Source: Arthrobacter sp. Bi83 (GTDB taxonomy: Bacteria; Actinomycetota; Actinomycetes; Actinomycetales; Micrococcaceae). From it: DNA of 64,000 bases. Within the stretch, counting starts at the first letter, position 1. Each line of letters begins with the position of its first letter. The stretch spans positions 62,001-126,000 of the forward strand of contig NZ_CAKKLY010000002.1 in assembly GCF_918698095.1 (NCBI RefSeq). Direction: 5' to 3'. A model generated the notes under the pieces. It did not search any database. It was not told the origin of the DNA and saw only the letters and a program-made list of their open reading frames with translations. Below, piece by piece: positions 18,633 through 27,276 of the stretch. Both the position numbers and the translations under genes were made by a program.

Positions 18633-19553
18633 TCACACCTTTTCGAGGCCATCCGCGAGGGCCTTGGCTTCCGCCTTGAGCATGCCGAGGACACTCTGGA
18701 TAGTGGTCCTTGCTGCCACCTCGGGCCGGGCAAGGGCCACGATGCTGCGGCGCGCCGTCACTCCGGTCAGGGGACGGAGAACGAATCCCCTGCCTTGATT
18801 TCCCAGCGAGGTATAGCGCGGGAGCAGCGATAGCCCATGACCCGAGCTCACGAGCGCCTCCAGGACCCGAAGATCGGCAAAGAGCTGGGCGCGAACTGCC
18901 GTGGTGCCCGCCTGTGCCTCGATCTGCTGCAGGACGGTATCAAACGGGAACCCCTCCGGAACCCCCATCCAGGGAAACCCCACCACGTCCTGCGCCGTCA
19001 GACTGGGCTTCGAAGCCAGCACGTGCCCGGACGGAATGGCCACATCCAACGGTTCGTTCAGTAACGGCACCACCACCAGGCCCCGCCGCGCAAACACCTC
19101 CGGCCCGTCCACGCTGTGGGCAAGAACGATGTCATAGTCCGCCGCCAGGCCAGCGAATCCCGCCACGCCGGGATCCTCCAAGTGGGCTTCAAAGCGGAGT
19201 CCGTCGATTTCCTTCACTCGGTGCAGGAGCCCCGGCAGGAGCATCTCCGCTGCGCTGGGGAAGAAGGCGGCCTTGACCTGCGTCTGCCAGCCCCGGCGGT
19301 ACGTGTCCACCGTTGCCTCCGCCCTGGCCATCGCGACGGCGACCTCTGCCGCCGCCCGCGCCATCGCGGCGCCGGCTTCGGTGAGCCTCACGCCACGGCC
19401 CGACTTCTCCATCAGCACCACTCCGAGCTCGTCCTGAAGCGTCTTGAGCTGCTGCGAAACGGCTGAGGGCGTGACGCCCAGCGCCTCGGCGGTGGCACCC
19501 ACCGAGCCGCGGTCCGCCAGTTCCCTGAGTATCCGGAGACGCTTGAAGTCCAT
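18633..19553 (-). CDS. LysR family transcriptional regulator
   Basis: A 306-aa regulator. The N-terminal winged helix-turn-helix is clear: LRILRELADRGSVGATAEAL then VTPSAVSQQLKTLQ (residues about 5-45), followed by a LysR-type effector-binding domain. The ATG at 19553 has TAGCCT ending 6 nt upstream, a leaderless start. It is transcribed toward ilvD (147 bp apart) and divergently from the sunset-domain gene. LysR proteins usually control a divergent neighbour, so the sunset-domain gene is a possible target, but no inverted LysR box (T-N11-A) was picked out with certainty. Effector unknown. Confidence 0.9.
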   Translation of the reverse strand: MDFKRLRILRELADRGSVGATAEALGVTPSAVSQQLKTLQDELGVVLMEKSGRGVRLTEAGAAMARAAAEVAVAMARAEATVDTYRRGWQTQVKAAFFPSAAEMLLPGLLHRVKEIDGLRFEAHLEDPGVAGFAGLAADYDIVLAHSVDGPEVFARRGLVVVPLLNEPLDVAIPSGHVLASKPSLTAQDVVGFPWMGVPEGFPFDTVLQQIEAQAGTTAVRAQLFADLRVLEALVSSGHGLSLLPRYTSLGNQGRGFVLRPLTGVTARRSIVALARPEVAARTTIQSVLGMLKAEAKALADGLEKV

Positions 19554-19707
19554 GAAGCGAGGCTACGTCACGCCCCGCGGACTCCTGAACGCTGCTTATC
19601 GGTCTGCGCACAGCGCAGCCAGGCATTGACAAACCTAGACAGCCGTATTGACAGCGACGTACCGTCAAGCAACGGCAACCTCGCCTCGTGGACAGAAGGG
19701 CTTTGCT

Positions 19708-20739
19708 ATGGAGTGGCTTATCTGGGTCATCGTCATCGTATTGATCATTGCCATCGTGTGGTGGCTGCTGAACCGCAACTCGGGCAAGACTGCAGGAGGC
19801 CGGGATGCGGCCGGGACCGACCAGGTAACGTCCTCCAATTCAAGGGCCAGCGCTTCCATGGCGGGCGCTTCCGGCAGCAGCGCTTCAGCCGCGGCTCCCG
19901 CTGCGGCCGCGGCTCCTGCTCCGGCCGGGGCGACTGGTTTCGCCAACACAGCAGGCGCCGGAGAAGCCGCCCGCACCGAAGCGCCCTCCCCAGCCGGCGC
20001 ACCACCCGTCCGGCCTGACTCTTCCCCCGCAGCCCAGGCCGACCCGGAGGACGTGGAACCCGACATTGAGTCCTGGGACGCCGCCGCTTCACGCCCGCCG
20101 GCCGGCGCTCACGTGCCCTCCGGCGGCGACGTCGATGACTGGGACGATGACGAAGACAAAGCCGAATGGGACACCCAGTGGTCCGAAGCCGGATCAGCCG
20201 CGGCAACGCCCCAGCGCGCCGCGGAGTCCGCATCATCGGCTCCGGGCACCCCCGCGCATCACCCTGAGTACACCGAACAGCACGCCGCCACCCTGCCCGG
20301 AGCGGAGTCGGCCGCCGCCGAGGCCCTGGATGCCGAGGCAGAAACCCAGCAGAGAATCCAGTCGTCAGCCGCCACCGAGGCCGCAGCGAGCCACGGTGCC
20401 GAAACCATGAGCCCCCGGGCTGCTGGCGCGGGGGCCATGGCCAACGAACCGCACCAGACCGAGGCTGCTGAGGCCCCTGACACGTCGGTCGCGGCTGCAG
20501 CGCCCACCCATGAGGGTGCCGCGGGCGCACCCGGTCAACCCTATGGCGAGGGTTCGGCCGCACCTTCAGCGGACGGAAGCGGTCCCGAGGGCTTCACAGT
20601 GAAGGCCGATACCGGATCGATGACCTATTACGACGAGGACAGCTCCGGTTACAACGAGGCGAGTGCGGAGGTGTGGTTCCTCTCGCCTGCCCATGCCGAG
20701 GCTGCCGGTTTCCGCGCTCCGCGCCGGACCCGGCGCTGA
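19708..20739 (+). CDS. Sunset-domain membrane protein (ArfC-like channel accessory protein)
   Basis: A 343-aa protein with one N-terminal transmembrane helix (WLIWVIVIVLIIAIVWWLL, residues about 3-21), a long low-complexity linker rich in Ala, Pro, Glu and Ser (about 30-290), and a short C-terminal domain with SMTYYDEDSSGY and AEVWFLSPAHAEAAGF. That tail matches the sunset domain found in mycobacterial ArfC and many actinobacterial membrane proteins; its function is not established. I chose the ATG at 19708 directly before the helix, with AGAAGG upstream, over a frame starting at 19648. No arfA (OmpA-like) or arfB gene is adjacent. A TTGACA box at 19648-19653 may belong to its promoter. Confidence 0.8.
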   Translation: MEWLIWVIVIVLIIAIVWWLLNRNSGKTAGGRDAAGTDQVTSSNSRASASMAGASGSSASAAAPAAAAAPAPAGATGFANTAGAGEAARTEAPSPAGAPPVRPDSSPAAQADPEDVEPDIESWDAAASRPPAGAHVPSGGDVDDWDDDEDKAEWDTQWSEAGSAAATPQRAAESASSAPGTPAHHPEYTEQHAATLPGAESAAAEALDAEAETQQRIQSSAATEAAASHGAETMSPRAAGAGAMANEPHQTEAAEAPDTSVAAAAPTHEGAAGAPGQPYGEGSAAPSADGSGPEGFTVKADTGSMTYYDEDSSGYNEASAEVWFLSPAHAEAAGFRAPRRTRR

Positions 20740-20795
20740 AAGCCGGCAACTAAGAGTGGTGGGCTGATCCCCCGTCCGGGACAGGCGGCAAAGTC

Positions 20796-22016
20796 ATGAT
20801 CACAGGCGGGGCGCGCATGGCATTGGCCAGCACCGCAGTCGCATCTTGCCTGCAGCCGGTCACAGGTATCGCTGCCGCTGTGGCCTTGGCGCTCATGCTT
20901 GCTGGCTGCACCGGGAACGGCGGCAGCGCCCCGGACGGCAGCGGCGGCACGTCAACCGGCCCCTCTACGGGCACGGCCGCCGGTACCGTGCCCGGTCCGG
21001 GCGGTAGCACGGCCGCCAGTCCCGGGAAAAACGGCGCAACAGGCTCGGGCGAGCCGCAGGTCAGCACCAAAATAGATGGCCTGCAGCTGCCTTGGTCAAC
21101 GGTATTCCTGCCGGACGGAACAGCAGTCATCTCGGAGCGGGATTCCGCCCTCCTCAAATCCGTCAGAGATGGCAGAATCACCACCGTCGGCAAGGTTCCG
21201 GGAGTGGTCCCCGGCGGCGAAGGCGGGCTCCTGGGGCTGGCACTGTCCCCGGACTATGCCGCCGACCGCTTCATCTACCTGTACTTCACCGCGGCCGAAG
21301 ACAACAGGATCGCCCGCCTTCGGATCGAACCGGAAGGGGCCGGCACGGGCAGCGGCCTGAGGATGGGCGCTCCGGAAGTCATCTTCTCCGGCATCCCCAA
21401 GGCGTCCACCCACAACGGTGGCCGGATCCGCTTCGGCCCCGACGGCTTCCTCTACGTGGGTACGGGCGACTCACAGCGCCGCGAACAACCCCAGGACCGG
21501 AATGCCCTGGGCGGGAAGATCCTCAGGCTGACCAGGGACGGCGAGCCGGCACCGGGCAATCCGTTCCCCGGCAACCCCGTTTACAGTCTCGGTCACCGGA
21601 ATGTTCAGGGCCTGGCATGGGACGCTGACGGGCGTCTCTGGGCCAGCGAGTTCGGTCCGGATGTCAATGACGAACTGAATTTGATCCAGGCAGGCGGAAA
21701 CTACGGATGGCCCGTGGTCACCGGGGCACCCCATCGCCAGGAGTTCATCGACGCAAAAGTCGTGTGGCCATCCACCGCCGAGTCTTCGCCCAGCGGACTG
21801 GAGATCGCTGGTACTACAGCCTATTTGGGAGCACTCCGCGGGCAGCGGATCTGGTCGGTGCCGCTCATTGGTGAAAATGCCGGCAAGCCTGTGGGCTATT
21901 TCACACAGCAGTATGGCCGCATACGGAACGTCTCGCTCGCTCCGAACGGGGACCTGTGGGCGCTCAGCAACAACGAAAACCCTGATTTCGCGCTGATTTT
22001 GAGCCTGCCGGGCTAA
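20796..22016 (+). CDS. PQQ-dependent sugar dehydrogenase family lipoprotein
   Basis: A 406-aa exported beta-propeller protein of the soluble glucose/sorbosone dehydrogenase family. A signal peptide ends in the lipobox LMLAGC (lipidated Cys38), followed by a Gly/Ser/Thr-rich spacer to about residue 85. Family landmarks follow: GGEGGLLGLALSPDY, the catalytic/PQQ region THNGGRIRFGPDG, GTGDSQ, and HRNVQGLAWD with EFGPDVNDELN, then GGNYGWP. The oxidised substrate is not predictable; several members act on aldoses or have no known substrate. ATGs at 20796 and 20817 are both possible starts. It sits alone between the sunset-domain gene and tRNA-Lys. Confidence 0.88.
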   Translation: MITGGARMALASTAVASCLQPVTGIAAAVALALMLAGCTGNGGSAPDGSGGTSTGPSTGTAAGTVPGPGGSTAASPGKNGATGSGEPQVSTKIDGLQLPWSTVFLPDGTAVISERDSALLKSVRDGRITTVGKVPGVVPGGEGGLLGLALSPDYAADRFIYLYFTAAEDNRIARLRIEPEGAGTGSGLRMGAPEVIFSGIPKASTHNGGRIRFGPDGFLYVGTGDSQRREQPQDRNALGGKILRLTRDGEPAPGNPFPGNPVYSLGHRNVQGLAWDADGRLWASEFGPDVNDELNLIQAGGNYGWPVVTGAPHRQEFIDAKVVWPSTAESSPSGLEIAGTTAYLGALRGQRIWSVPLIGENAGKPVGYFTQQYGRIRNVSLAPNGDLWALSNNENPDFALILSLPG

Positions 22017-22042
22017 GCTCCGGCACCTTCATCCGCGCTGAT

Positions 22043-22071
22043 TTCACACTGGCGAAAAGTTCGTGTAGAGT
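22043..22071 (+). promoter_or_regulatory. Promoter of tRNA-Lys
   Basis: TTCACA (22043-22048), 17 bp, TAGAGT (22066-22071), about 60 bp before the tRNA gene. Confidence 0.55.
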
Positions 22072-22132
22072 TTCATGTCGTTGCGGAGAACAACGCGGGA
22101 AGCAAAGCCCACGATTGAACGAAACAGCAGCT

Positions 22133-22205
22133 GCACCTCTAGCTCAATTGGCAGAGCAATTGACTCTTAATCAATGGGTTCCGGGTTCAAGTCCCGGGGG
22201 GTGCA
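22133..22205 (+). tRNA. tRNA-Lys (CTT anticodon)
   Basis: A 73-nt cloverleaf: acceptor GCACCTC with GGGGTGC, D-arm GCTC/GAGC, anticodon stem ATTGA/TCAAT around the loop CTCTTAA, and T-arm CCGGG/CCCGG around TTCAAGT. The anticodon is CTT. The discriminator is A and no CCA is encoded. Confidence 0.97.
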
Positions 22206-22213
22206 CAGACGAG

Positions 22214-22261
22214 AAACCCCGTCTTCACAGGCCGCGCGCCGTGAAGGCGGGGTTTCGTTTT
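22214..22261 (+). terminator. Intrinsic terminator after tRNA-Lys
   Basis: AAACCCCGTCTTCAC (22214-22228) pairs with GTGAAGGCGGGGTTT (22241-22255) with one G-U pair, followed by CGTTTT. Confidence 0.85.
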
Positions 22262-22391
22262 GCCCGAAAAGTGTACCGACGGTGCGTCGCTCCGGCTCCG
22301 GCCCTGGCAGCAGTTCATAACCGGGTCCCAATGAGACCGCGCACCGCCGTCCCTGCTTACAATCGATCGACGATCAACTACAGAGGGAAAC

Positions 22392-22730
22392 ATGAAGAAA
22401 CTCATCACTGCCGCGCTCGCCGCCGGGCTCCTCCTCTCCGCTTCGGCCTGCAGCGCACCGAAATTGTCCACTGCGGAAACCTGCGACCGGGTCAAGACCG
22501 TTGTGTCGAACCCCGCGGCCAGCACAGGCAAGACCGGAATGATCCGCCTCGCCAACCAGATCCGGCCGATCGAGGCCGTGTCCTCTGATGACCTGCAGCC
22601 GGCGCTTCAGGCGATCCTGGACTACGCGGACGAATCCGTGAAGGAGAACCCGGACGCTGAAAAGCTTAACGGGCTAAAGACCGAATATGAGAAGGCCGGC
22701 AGCACCTACAGCAAGTTCTGCAGCCAGTAG
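22392..22730 (+). CDS. Small secreted protein, probable lipoprotein
   Basis: A 112-aa protein I do not recognise. It starts MKKLITAALAAGLLLSASAC, a signal peptide with a possible lipidated Cys20; the residues before the cysteine are a poor lipobox, so a plain secreted protein is also possible. The mature part is small, charged and helical in appearance, with further cysteines at about positions 32 and 110 that could form a disulphide. GAGGGAAAC lies just before the ATG. It stands alone between tRNA-Lys and a hairpin element. Confidence 0.72.
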   Translation: MKKLITAALAAGLLLSASACSAPKLSTAETCDRVKTVVSNPAASTGKTGMIRLANQIRPIEAVSSDDLQPALQAILDYADESVKENPDAEKLNGLKTEYEKAGSTYSKFCSQ

Positions 22731-22774
22731 CAGTATCGGCAACTTCCAGCCGTACCCAACGGAGGGGCCGGATC

Positions 22775-22837
22775 GTGAACCGCACCCCGAAAGTTGGACT
22801 TGAAACGTAGAGTCCAGGCTTCGGTGGTGCGGTTCAC
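22775..22837. repeat. 63-bp hairpin element made of two facing, IS3-like terminal inverted repeats
   Basis: GTGAACCGCACC (22775-22786) is perfectly inverted at 22826-22837; inside it CCGAA pairs with TTCGG and TGGACT with AGTCCA, leaving a 10-nt loop. The half AACCGCACCCCGAAAGTTGG resembles the terminal repeats of IS3-family (IS150 group) elements, with a TTGGAC end. There is no transposase and no clear target duplication. It could be a solo repeat junction, a tiny MITE, or simply a strong terminator for the upstream gene. Confidence 0.55.
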
Positions 22838-22952
22838 CGCTTTCGTAGGCGAGCCCAGGCTCGCCGACTACATGGTGACTCAGGCCCGGCGGATCCGGGG
22901 CAGGCGCGTGTCACGCTCGCGGCCCGGGGTCGGGTTCGAATATCTTCTAGGT

Positions 22953-23111
22953 ATGAGTGCGGAACGTGCCGGGGAGCTGACCGGGCAGATATCAATCAAT
23001 GAGCTGCTCATCGCCATGGGCGAAGAGCCCGTCATGAGCATGATTGATCTCACCGTTCCGGACGACGCCTCATCCCTGACAGACGATCAGCCCACACTGC
23101 CCGGACTCTGA
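22953..23111 (+). CDS. Small acidic protein of unknown function (52 aa)
   Basis: The frame is open from 22794, but the upstream part runs through the hairpin element and another 8-bp stem (22848-22865), so I favour the ATG at 22953: TATCTT ends 6 nt before it, the leaderless pattern used by many genes here. The product MSAERAGELTGQISINELLI... is 52 residues, acidic toward the end, with no signal peptide or membrane helix. I recognise no domain. It converges with the MarR gene 13 bp away. A 105-aa protein from 22794 cannot be excluded. Confidence 0.5.
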   Translation: MSAERAGELTGQISINELLIAMGEEPVMSMIDLTVPDDASSLTDDQPTLPGL

Positions 23112-23124
23112 TTCAGAGGCTCTT

Positions 23125-23616
23125 TCAGTCGAAGGAGCTGGCCTCAACCTTGAGACCGGAGTCGACACTTGCCACGATGGCGGTGGTTGCCGGCGAGGCG
23201 AAACGGGTGGCCAGTTCCCGGACAACGGCCTGGAGCTCCTGGCGGAGGACGTCCGGATCGATGGACGCTGCGGCAAGCACTGACCGTTCCATGTCCGCCG
23301 CGGCAGTCACGGCTTCGGTCCCGCGGTCCGTGAGGGAGACAACGTGGCTCCGGCGGTCAGAGGTGCTGCGTTGGCGCACAATGTGACCGTGTGACTCCAG
23401 CCGGCTGAGCGTCTTGCCCATGGTCTGGGCCTGAACACGGACCAGCTGCGCCAGTTGCGCCTGTGTCATGGGTCCGTTGTTGTAGAGCACCTCAATAGCA
23501 ATGACGCCGGCGTGGGTCAGGCCAATGGCCCCCAGTTTTTCGTTCCAGGAGTGTTCAACGAGACGTGCCGCCGTGGACAAGAGGCGCCCAGTGGGCCAGC
23601 GATCCATATCAGGCAT
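23125..23616 (-). CDS. MarR family transcriptional regulator
   Basis: A 163-aa winged-helix regulator. The core MTQAQLAQLVRVQAQTMGKTLSRLESHGHIVRQ (about residues 50-85) and the wing RSTSDRRSHVVSLTDRG are classical MarR. I chose the ATG at 23616: TATACT (minus 23629-23624) ends 7 nt upstream, so the transcript is probably leaderless; an in-frame ATG at 23634 lies upstream of the promoter box. It is divergent from the bcp peroxiredoxin gene (87 bp), which is a natural target for an oxidation-responsive MarR/OhrR-type protein, although the usual N-terminal sensing cysteine of OhrR is not seen. Confidence 0.9.
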   Translation of the reverse strand: MPDMDRWPTGRLLSTAARLVEHSWNEKLGAIGLTHAGVIAIEVLYNNGPMTQAQLAQLVRVQAQTMGKTLSRLESHGHIVRQRSTSDRRSHVVSLTDRGTEAVTAAADMERSVLAAASIDPDVLRQELQAVVRELATRFASPATTAIVASVDSGLKVEASSFD

Positions 23617-23703
23617 ACCAACAAGTATAGCCAAGTGTGGATTCGTCCCGGCGCAGCAGGCTTACTAAGCTGAAATGTCCCGCATGCAAACAAGGAGAAT
23701 ACT

Positions 23704-24183
23704 GTGGCTGAACGACTCAACCCCGGCGACGTCGCACCGGACTTCACACTGAAGGATTCCGAAGGAGCGGACGTCAGCCTGAGCGATTACCGCGGCCGAA
23801 ACACCATCGTCTACTTCTATCCCGCTGCTGCCACCCCCGGATGCACCAAGCAGGCCTGCGACTTCCGTGACAGCCTGGCCTCCCTTCAGGCTTCCGGTTA
23901 TGAGGTCCTGGGGATATCCCCCGACCCATCCAGCAAGCTGGCCGCGTTCGCTGAAAGCGAAGGCCTGACCTTTCCCTTACTGTCCGACAACAGCCACGCC
24001 GTTGCCGAGGCCTACGCAGCGTGGGGAGAAAAGAAGAACTACGGGCGGACATACGAGGGCCTCATCCGCTCGACCGTCGTGGTGGATCCGGACGGCAAGG
24101 TGGCACTCGCCCAGTACAACGTCCGGGCCACCGGCCACGTCGCCAAGCTGCGCCGGGACCTGAAGGTGGCGACAGACAGCTGA
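23704..24183 (+). CDS. bcp: Thioredoxin-dependent thiol peroxidase (Bcp/PrxQ)
   Basis: Cytoplasmic peroxiredoxin that reduces H2O2 and organic peroxides with thioredoxin. The 159-aa protein has peroxidatic Cys47 in TPGCTKQACDF and the PrxQ-type resolving Cys52 five residues later, and the usual YRGRNTIVYFYPAAATPG context. The start is GTG at 23704 with AAGGAGA just upstream. It faces away from the MarR gene and is followed by tRNA-Leu. Confidence 0.94.
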   Translation: MAERLNPGDVAPDFTLKDSEGADVSLSDYRGRNTIVYFYPAAATPGCTKQACDFRDSLASLQASGYEVLGISPDPSSKLAAFAESEGLTFPLLSDNSHAVAEAYAAWGEKKNYGRTYEGLIRSTVVVDPDGKVALAQYNVRATGHVAKLRRDLKVATDS

Positions 24184-24234
24184 CGGGACACGCTGCCGGC
24201 TGTAAAGCTGACTGAAGGCCCGGCCTGCTGACGG

Positions 24235-24240
24235 TACAAT
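24235..24240 (+). promoter_or_regulatory. -10 box of tRNA-Leu
   Basis: TACAAT 60 bp before the tRNA; the -35 region (CTGAAG at 17 bp) is poor. Confidence 0.45.
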
Positions 24241-24300
24241 GGAGGCTGGCAATCGCCGTCGTACGTTTTCTGTTGCACAGAAGGCGGAAGGCGGAGCCGC

Positions 24301-24382
24301 GCGCGAGTGGTGAAATTGGCAGACACGCAGGATTTAGGTTCCTGTGCCTTCGGGCGTGGGGGTTCAAGTCCCCCCTTGCGCA
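24301..24382 (+). tRNA. tRNA-Leu (TAG anticodon)
   Basis: An 82-nt class II tRNA: acceptor GCGCGAG with CTTGCGC, anticodon stem CAGGA/TCCTG around TTTAGGT (anticodon TAG), a long variable arm TGCCTTCGGGCG, and T-arm GGGGG/CCCCC around TTCAAGT. Discriminator A, no encoded CCA. Confidence 0.96.
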
Positions 24383-24420
24383 CAAAACTGGAACACGAAT
24401 TCCAGAAGCTAAACATCACA

Positions 24421-24457
24421 GGAATCCCGGACCAGGCGGTCCGGGATTCCGGTGTTT
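24421..24457 (+). terminator. Intrinsic terminator after tRNA-Leu
   Basis: GGAATCCCGGACC (24421-24433) and its perfect complement (24438-24450) enclose a 4-nt loop; GGTGTTT follows. Confidence 0.8.
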
Positions 24458-24661
24458 AAAGGGCACTTTGGCCGACGCATCCGCGGCGCCAGCGGGCCGC
24501 CCCAAAAAGATTGTCCAGGTTTACCCATCCACCGCCCGGCACCGGCCGAATACCCAGTGAGACACCAACCAAGGGTCGGTGCCCACAGTCGGAATAGGGC
24601 CAGGTGCGGGGTGAAAAGCCTTCCCCGCGGGCAATGATCGGCACAACCAAGGAGAATCGAA
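24451..24661. other. Upstream region of the fasciclin gene
   Basis: About 210 bp without a gene. It contains a GGCACCG...CGGTGCC stem (about 24538-24583) and the AAGGAGA ribosome site of the fasciclin gene at its end. I see no clear promoter pair. Confidence 0.4.
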
Positions 24662-25336
24662 ATGCAGTCATTCAAGCGCACAACTTTCACCGTCGCAGGT
24701 GTTGCAGCCGCAGCCCTGCTTAGCCTCACCGCCTGTGGCGGTTCGGCGACGACGGCCCCAAGCTCTTCTTCAGCGGCGGCAGAACCGTCCGCCTCCAGCA
24801 TGGCGCCCTCCCCTTCGGAGAGCTCCTCGGCAGCAATGGACCCGGCAGCCAACCTGGTGGGTCCCGGCTGCTCCGCTTATGCTGCGAAGGTTCCCAGCGG
24901 TGCAGGCTCCGTTTCGGGCATGGCCCTTGACCCGGTTGCAGTCGCTGCCTCAAACAACCCGCTCCTGAAGACGCTCACCGCCGCTGTTTCCGGCAAGCTG
25001 AACCCGAAGGTGAACCTGGTGGACACCCTCAACGGCAGCGAGTTCACTGTCTTCGCGCCGGTGGACGACGCCTTCGCAAAGATCGACGCCGCCACCATCG
25101 AGACGCTCAAGAAGGACGATGCCCTGCTGAGCAAGATCCTCACGTACCACGTGGTTGCCGGCCAGATCACCCCGGACAAGATCGTCGGCACGCACAAGAC
25201 GGTCCAAGGCGGATCAGTAACCGTCACCGGAAGCAAGGATGCGCTCAGGGTTGACGGTGCCAACGTGATCTGCGGTGGTGTCCAGACGGCGAACGCCACT
25301 GTTTACCTGGTGGACTCGGTGCTGATGCCCAAGTAG
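24662..25336 (+). CDS. Fasciclin (FAS1) domain lipoprotein
   Basis: A 224-aa surface lipoprotein similar to mycobacterial MPT70/MPT83-type proteins. The signal peptide ends in SLTAC (lipidated Cys25), then a Ser/Ala/Pro linker to about residue 62, and a single FAS1 domain of about 130 residues with the conserved [26 protein letters not shown] and the final [12 protein letters not shown]. Two cysteines (GPGCSAY and VICGG) can form the disulphide typical of this group. FAS1 domains mediate adhesion; the ligand is unknown. AAGGAGA precedes the ATG. It is a single-gene unit between two terminators. Confidence 0.92.
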   Translation: MQSFKRTTFTVAGVAAAALLSLTACGGSATTAPSSSSAAAEPSASSMAPSPSESSSAAMDPAANLVGPGCSAYAAKVPSGAGSVSGMALDPVAVAASNNPLLKTLTAAVSGKLNPKVNLVDTLNGSEFTVFAPVDDAFAKIDAATIETLKKDDALLSKILTYHVVAGQITPDKIVGTHKTVQGGSVTVTGSKDALRVDGANVICGGVQTANATVYLVDSVLMPK

Positions 25337-25387
25337 CCGCCCAAGTCTCACGACGGTGGAGACTGGGACTCCGCCGGGACGGGGAAG

Positions 25388-25424
25388 CCGCGGCCCGCAC
25401 CTGGAGGTGCGGGCCACGGTTTTT
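25388..25424 (+). terminator. Intrinsic terminator after the fasciclin gene
   Basis: GGCCCGCACC (25392-25401) and GGTGCGGGCC (25406-25415) around TGGA, extended by CCG/CGG across a mismatch, then TTTTT at 25420-25424. Confidence 0.9.
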
Positions 25425-25523
25425 GCGCGTCCGGGGCGCTCCGCCCGTCAATTAGACTGGGAGGCGGGGCCAGCAGACCGCAGCCGCCCACGTGCAGCCA
25501 AGCAGCCCAGAGGTGATCATCGA

Positions 25524-27197
25524 GTGCCCAGCAGTATGACGCGACGCACGGCCATTAAGGCCGGTGCCGTTCTCCTGGGCTTGACGCTCACCTCCTGCAC
25601 CGGTGAAGCCGCCCCGCCGCCGTCCTCCTCGGCCGCCACCCCCACGCCGTCGGTGAGCAACCCCACCGCGACGTTCAAGTTCGGCACTGCCTCACAGCCC
25701 CTGGGCCTTGACCCCGCCCTTGCCAACGACGTCGAATCCCAGCGCGTCACCCGGCAGGTCCTTGAAGGGCTCGTGGGCGTCAACCAGACCACGGGCGAGC
25801 CGACGCCGCTGCTCGCCACCGAATGGACGGCATCCGCGGACGGCCGCTCCTATACGTTCAAGCTCCGCCCCGGCGTACAGTTCCATGACGGCTCGCCGTT
25901 CAACGCCGAAGCGGTCTGCACCAACTTCGAGCGCTGGTTCAAGTTCCCCGAAGCACTCCGGAGGCAGGCAGCGGGCAGCACCTTCAAGGGCGTCTTCAAG
26001 GAACATTCGGATCAAGCAAGCCTGTCCGTCTTTAAGGCCTGCAAGGCACTGTCACCGCTGGTGATCAGGATCGATCTTACGGAGCGGTTCACCGGTTTCC
26101 TCCAGGCGTTGACGCTGCCCGCCTTCGCCATCTCCTCCCCCAGGGCCCTCGCCTCGGGACGGGCCGACGTCCTCAGCCAGAAGCGCGGCAGCCAGGCAAT
26201 ATCGGCCTACGCCACCCGTCCGGTGGGCACGGGACCATACCGTTTCTCCGCCTGGGACAGCACGAGTGTCACGCTCGTGAGCAACAAGCACTACTGGGGC
26301 GACCGCGGGCAGATCGCCACCATTCATTTCATCACCTACGACCATCCGCAGACGCGGCTCCAGGCACTGCTCGACGGCAAGATCGACGGCTACGATGCCG
26401 TGACGGTTGGAAACTTCGACCAGCTCGTCAAACGCGGAAAGCAAATCATCCAGCGTGACCCCTTCTCGGTGATGTACCTCGGCATGAACCAGGAAGTGGC
26501 CGTGCTTCAGGACCTCAAAGTCCGGCAGGCCATTGAACTGGCAATCGACAAGGACACCCTCATCCGGCGGTTCTTCATCGACAACACGGCGCAGGCTTCC
26601 CAGTTCGTCCCGCCGAAGCTCAGCGGCTTCAACAACAACGCGCCGGCCCTCGGCCATGACCCGGCTAAGGCCAAAGAGCTGCTGGCCGAGGCAGGTTATA
26701 AGGGCCAGCCGCTCAAGTTCTATTACCCCATGAACGTCACCCGGCCCTACCTTCCCACTCCGGAGAAGATCTATGCCGAGATCAGCCGTCAGCTCACGGA
26801 AGTGGGCCTCAACGTCCGGCCGGTTCCCGTTGACTGGACTGACGGATACCTTCAGAAGGTCCAGTCCCCGGGAGACCACGCCCTCCACCTGCTCGGCTGG
26901 AACGGCTCCTACTCCGATGCGGACAACTTCCTGGGCCCGCTGTTCGGCGAGAAGAACGGCGAGTTCGGATACCAGGACCCGCAGGTCTTCTCCAAGATCA
27001 ACCGCGCCCGCGGCCTGCCTGACGGCAAGGAGCGGACGGAGCAGTACCAGACGATCAACGCCCAGATCGCCGAGACCGTGCCTGCAGTCCCGATCGCGTT
27101 CCCCATTTCGGCGCTGGCGCTCTCGGACCGCGTCATCAGCTACCCCGCGTCGCCGGTATTAAATGAAGTTTTCACCAAGGTCCAACTGAGGCCTTGA
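25524..27197 (+). CDS. ABC transporter substrate-binding lipoprotein, family 5 (peptide type)
   Basis: A 557-aa extracellular binding protein of the DppA/OppA/NikA family. I chose the GTG at 25524, with AGAGGTGA nine bases upstream; the ATG at 25536 is an alternative. The N-terminus [10 protein letters not shown] has a twin arginine and leads into the lipobox LTSC (Cys25), suggesting a Tat- or Sec-exported lipoprotein. Family landmarks: [42 protein letters not shown] and [10 protein letters not shown]. No permease or ATPase genes follow, so it is an orphan receptor that must share a transporter elsewhere, or it has a different role. It is followed by mqo after 79 bp. Confidence 0.9.
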   Translation: MPSSMTRRTAIKAGAVLLGLTLTSCTGEAAPPPSSSAATPTPSVSNPTATFKFGTASQPLGLDPALANDVESQRVTRQVLEGLVGVNQTTGEPTPLLATEWTASADGRSYTFKLRPGVQFHDGSPFNAEAVCTNFERWFKFPEALRRQAAGSTFKGVFKEHSDQASLSVFKACKALSPLVIRIDLTERFTGFLQALTLPAFAISSPRALASGRADVLSQKRGSQAISAYATRPVGTGPYRFSAWDSTSVTLVSNKHYWGDRGQIATIHFITYDHPQTRLQALLDGKIDGYDAVTVGNFDQLVKRGKQIIQRDPFSVMYLGMNQEVAVLQDLKVRQAIELAIDKDTLIRRFFIDNTAQASQFVPPKLSGFNNNAPALGHDPAKAKELLAEAGYKGQPLKFYYPMNVTRPYLPTPEKIYAEISRQLTEVGLNVRPVPVDWTDGYLQKVQSPGDHALHLLGWNGSYSDADNFLGPLFGEKNGEFGYQDPQVFSKINRARGLPDGKERTEQYQTINAQIAETVPAVPIAFPISALALSDRVISYPASPVLNEVFTKVQLRP

Positions 27198-27276
27198 CGG
27201 ACGGGGCCAATTTCAGTTAGTGGGCGGTGCGGGGATATTCTGTGACAGCCAGAGCCGCTGCTATCGGAGACTGATT

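Noticed and set aside
16467..18833. Very long plus-strand open frame (788 codons) opposite ilvD
   Set aside because: It is a shadow frame caused by GC-rich third positions of ilvD; its translation is Arg/Gly/His-rich with no domain, and ilvD itself is unmistakable.
22187..22555. Open frames across tRNA-Lys and the following terminator on both strands
   Set aside because: They run through a clear tRNA and hairpin and show no protein features.
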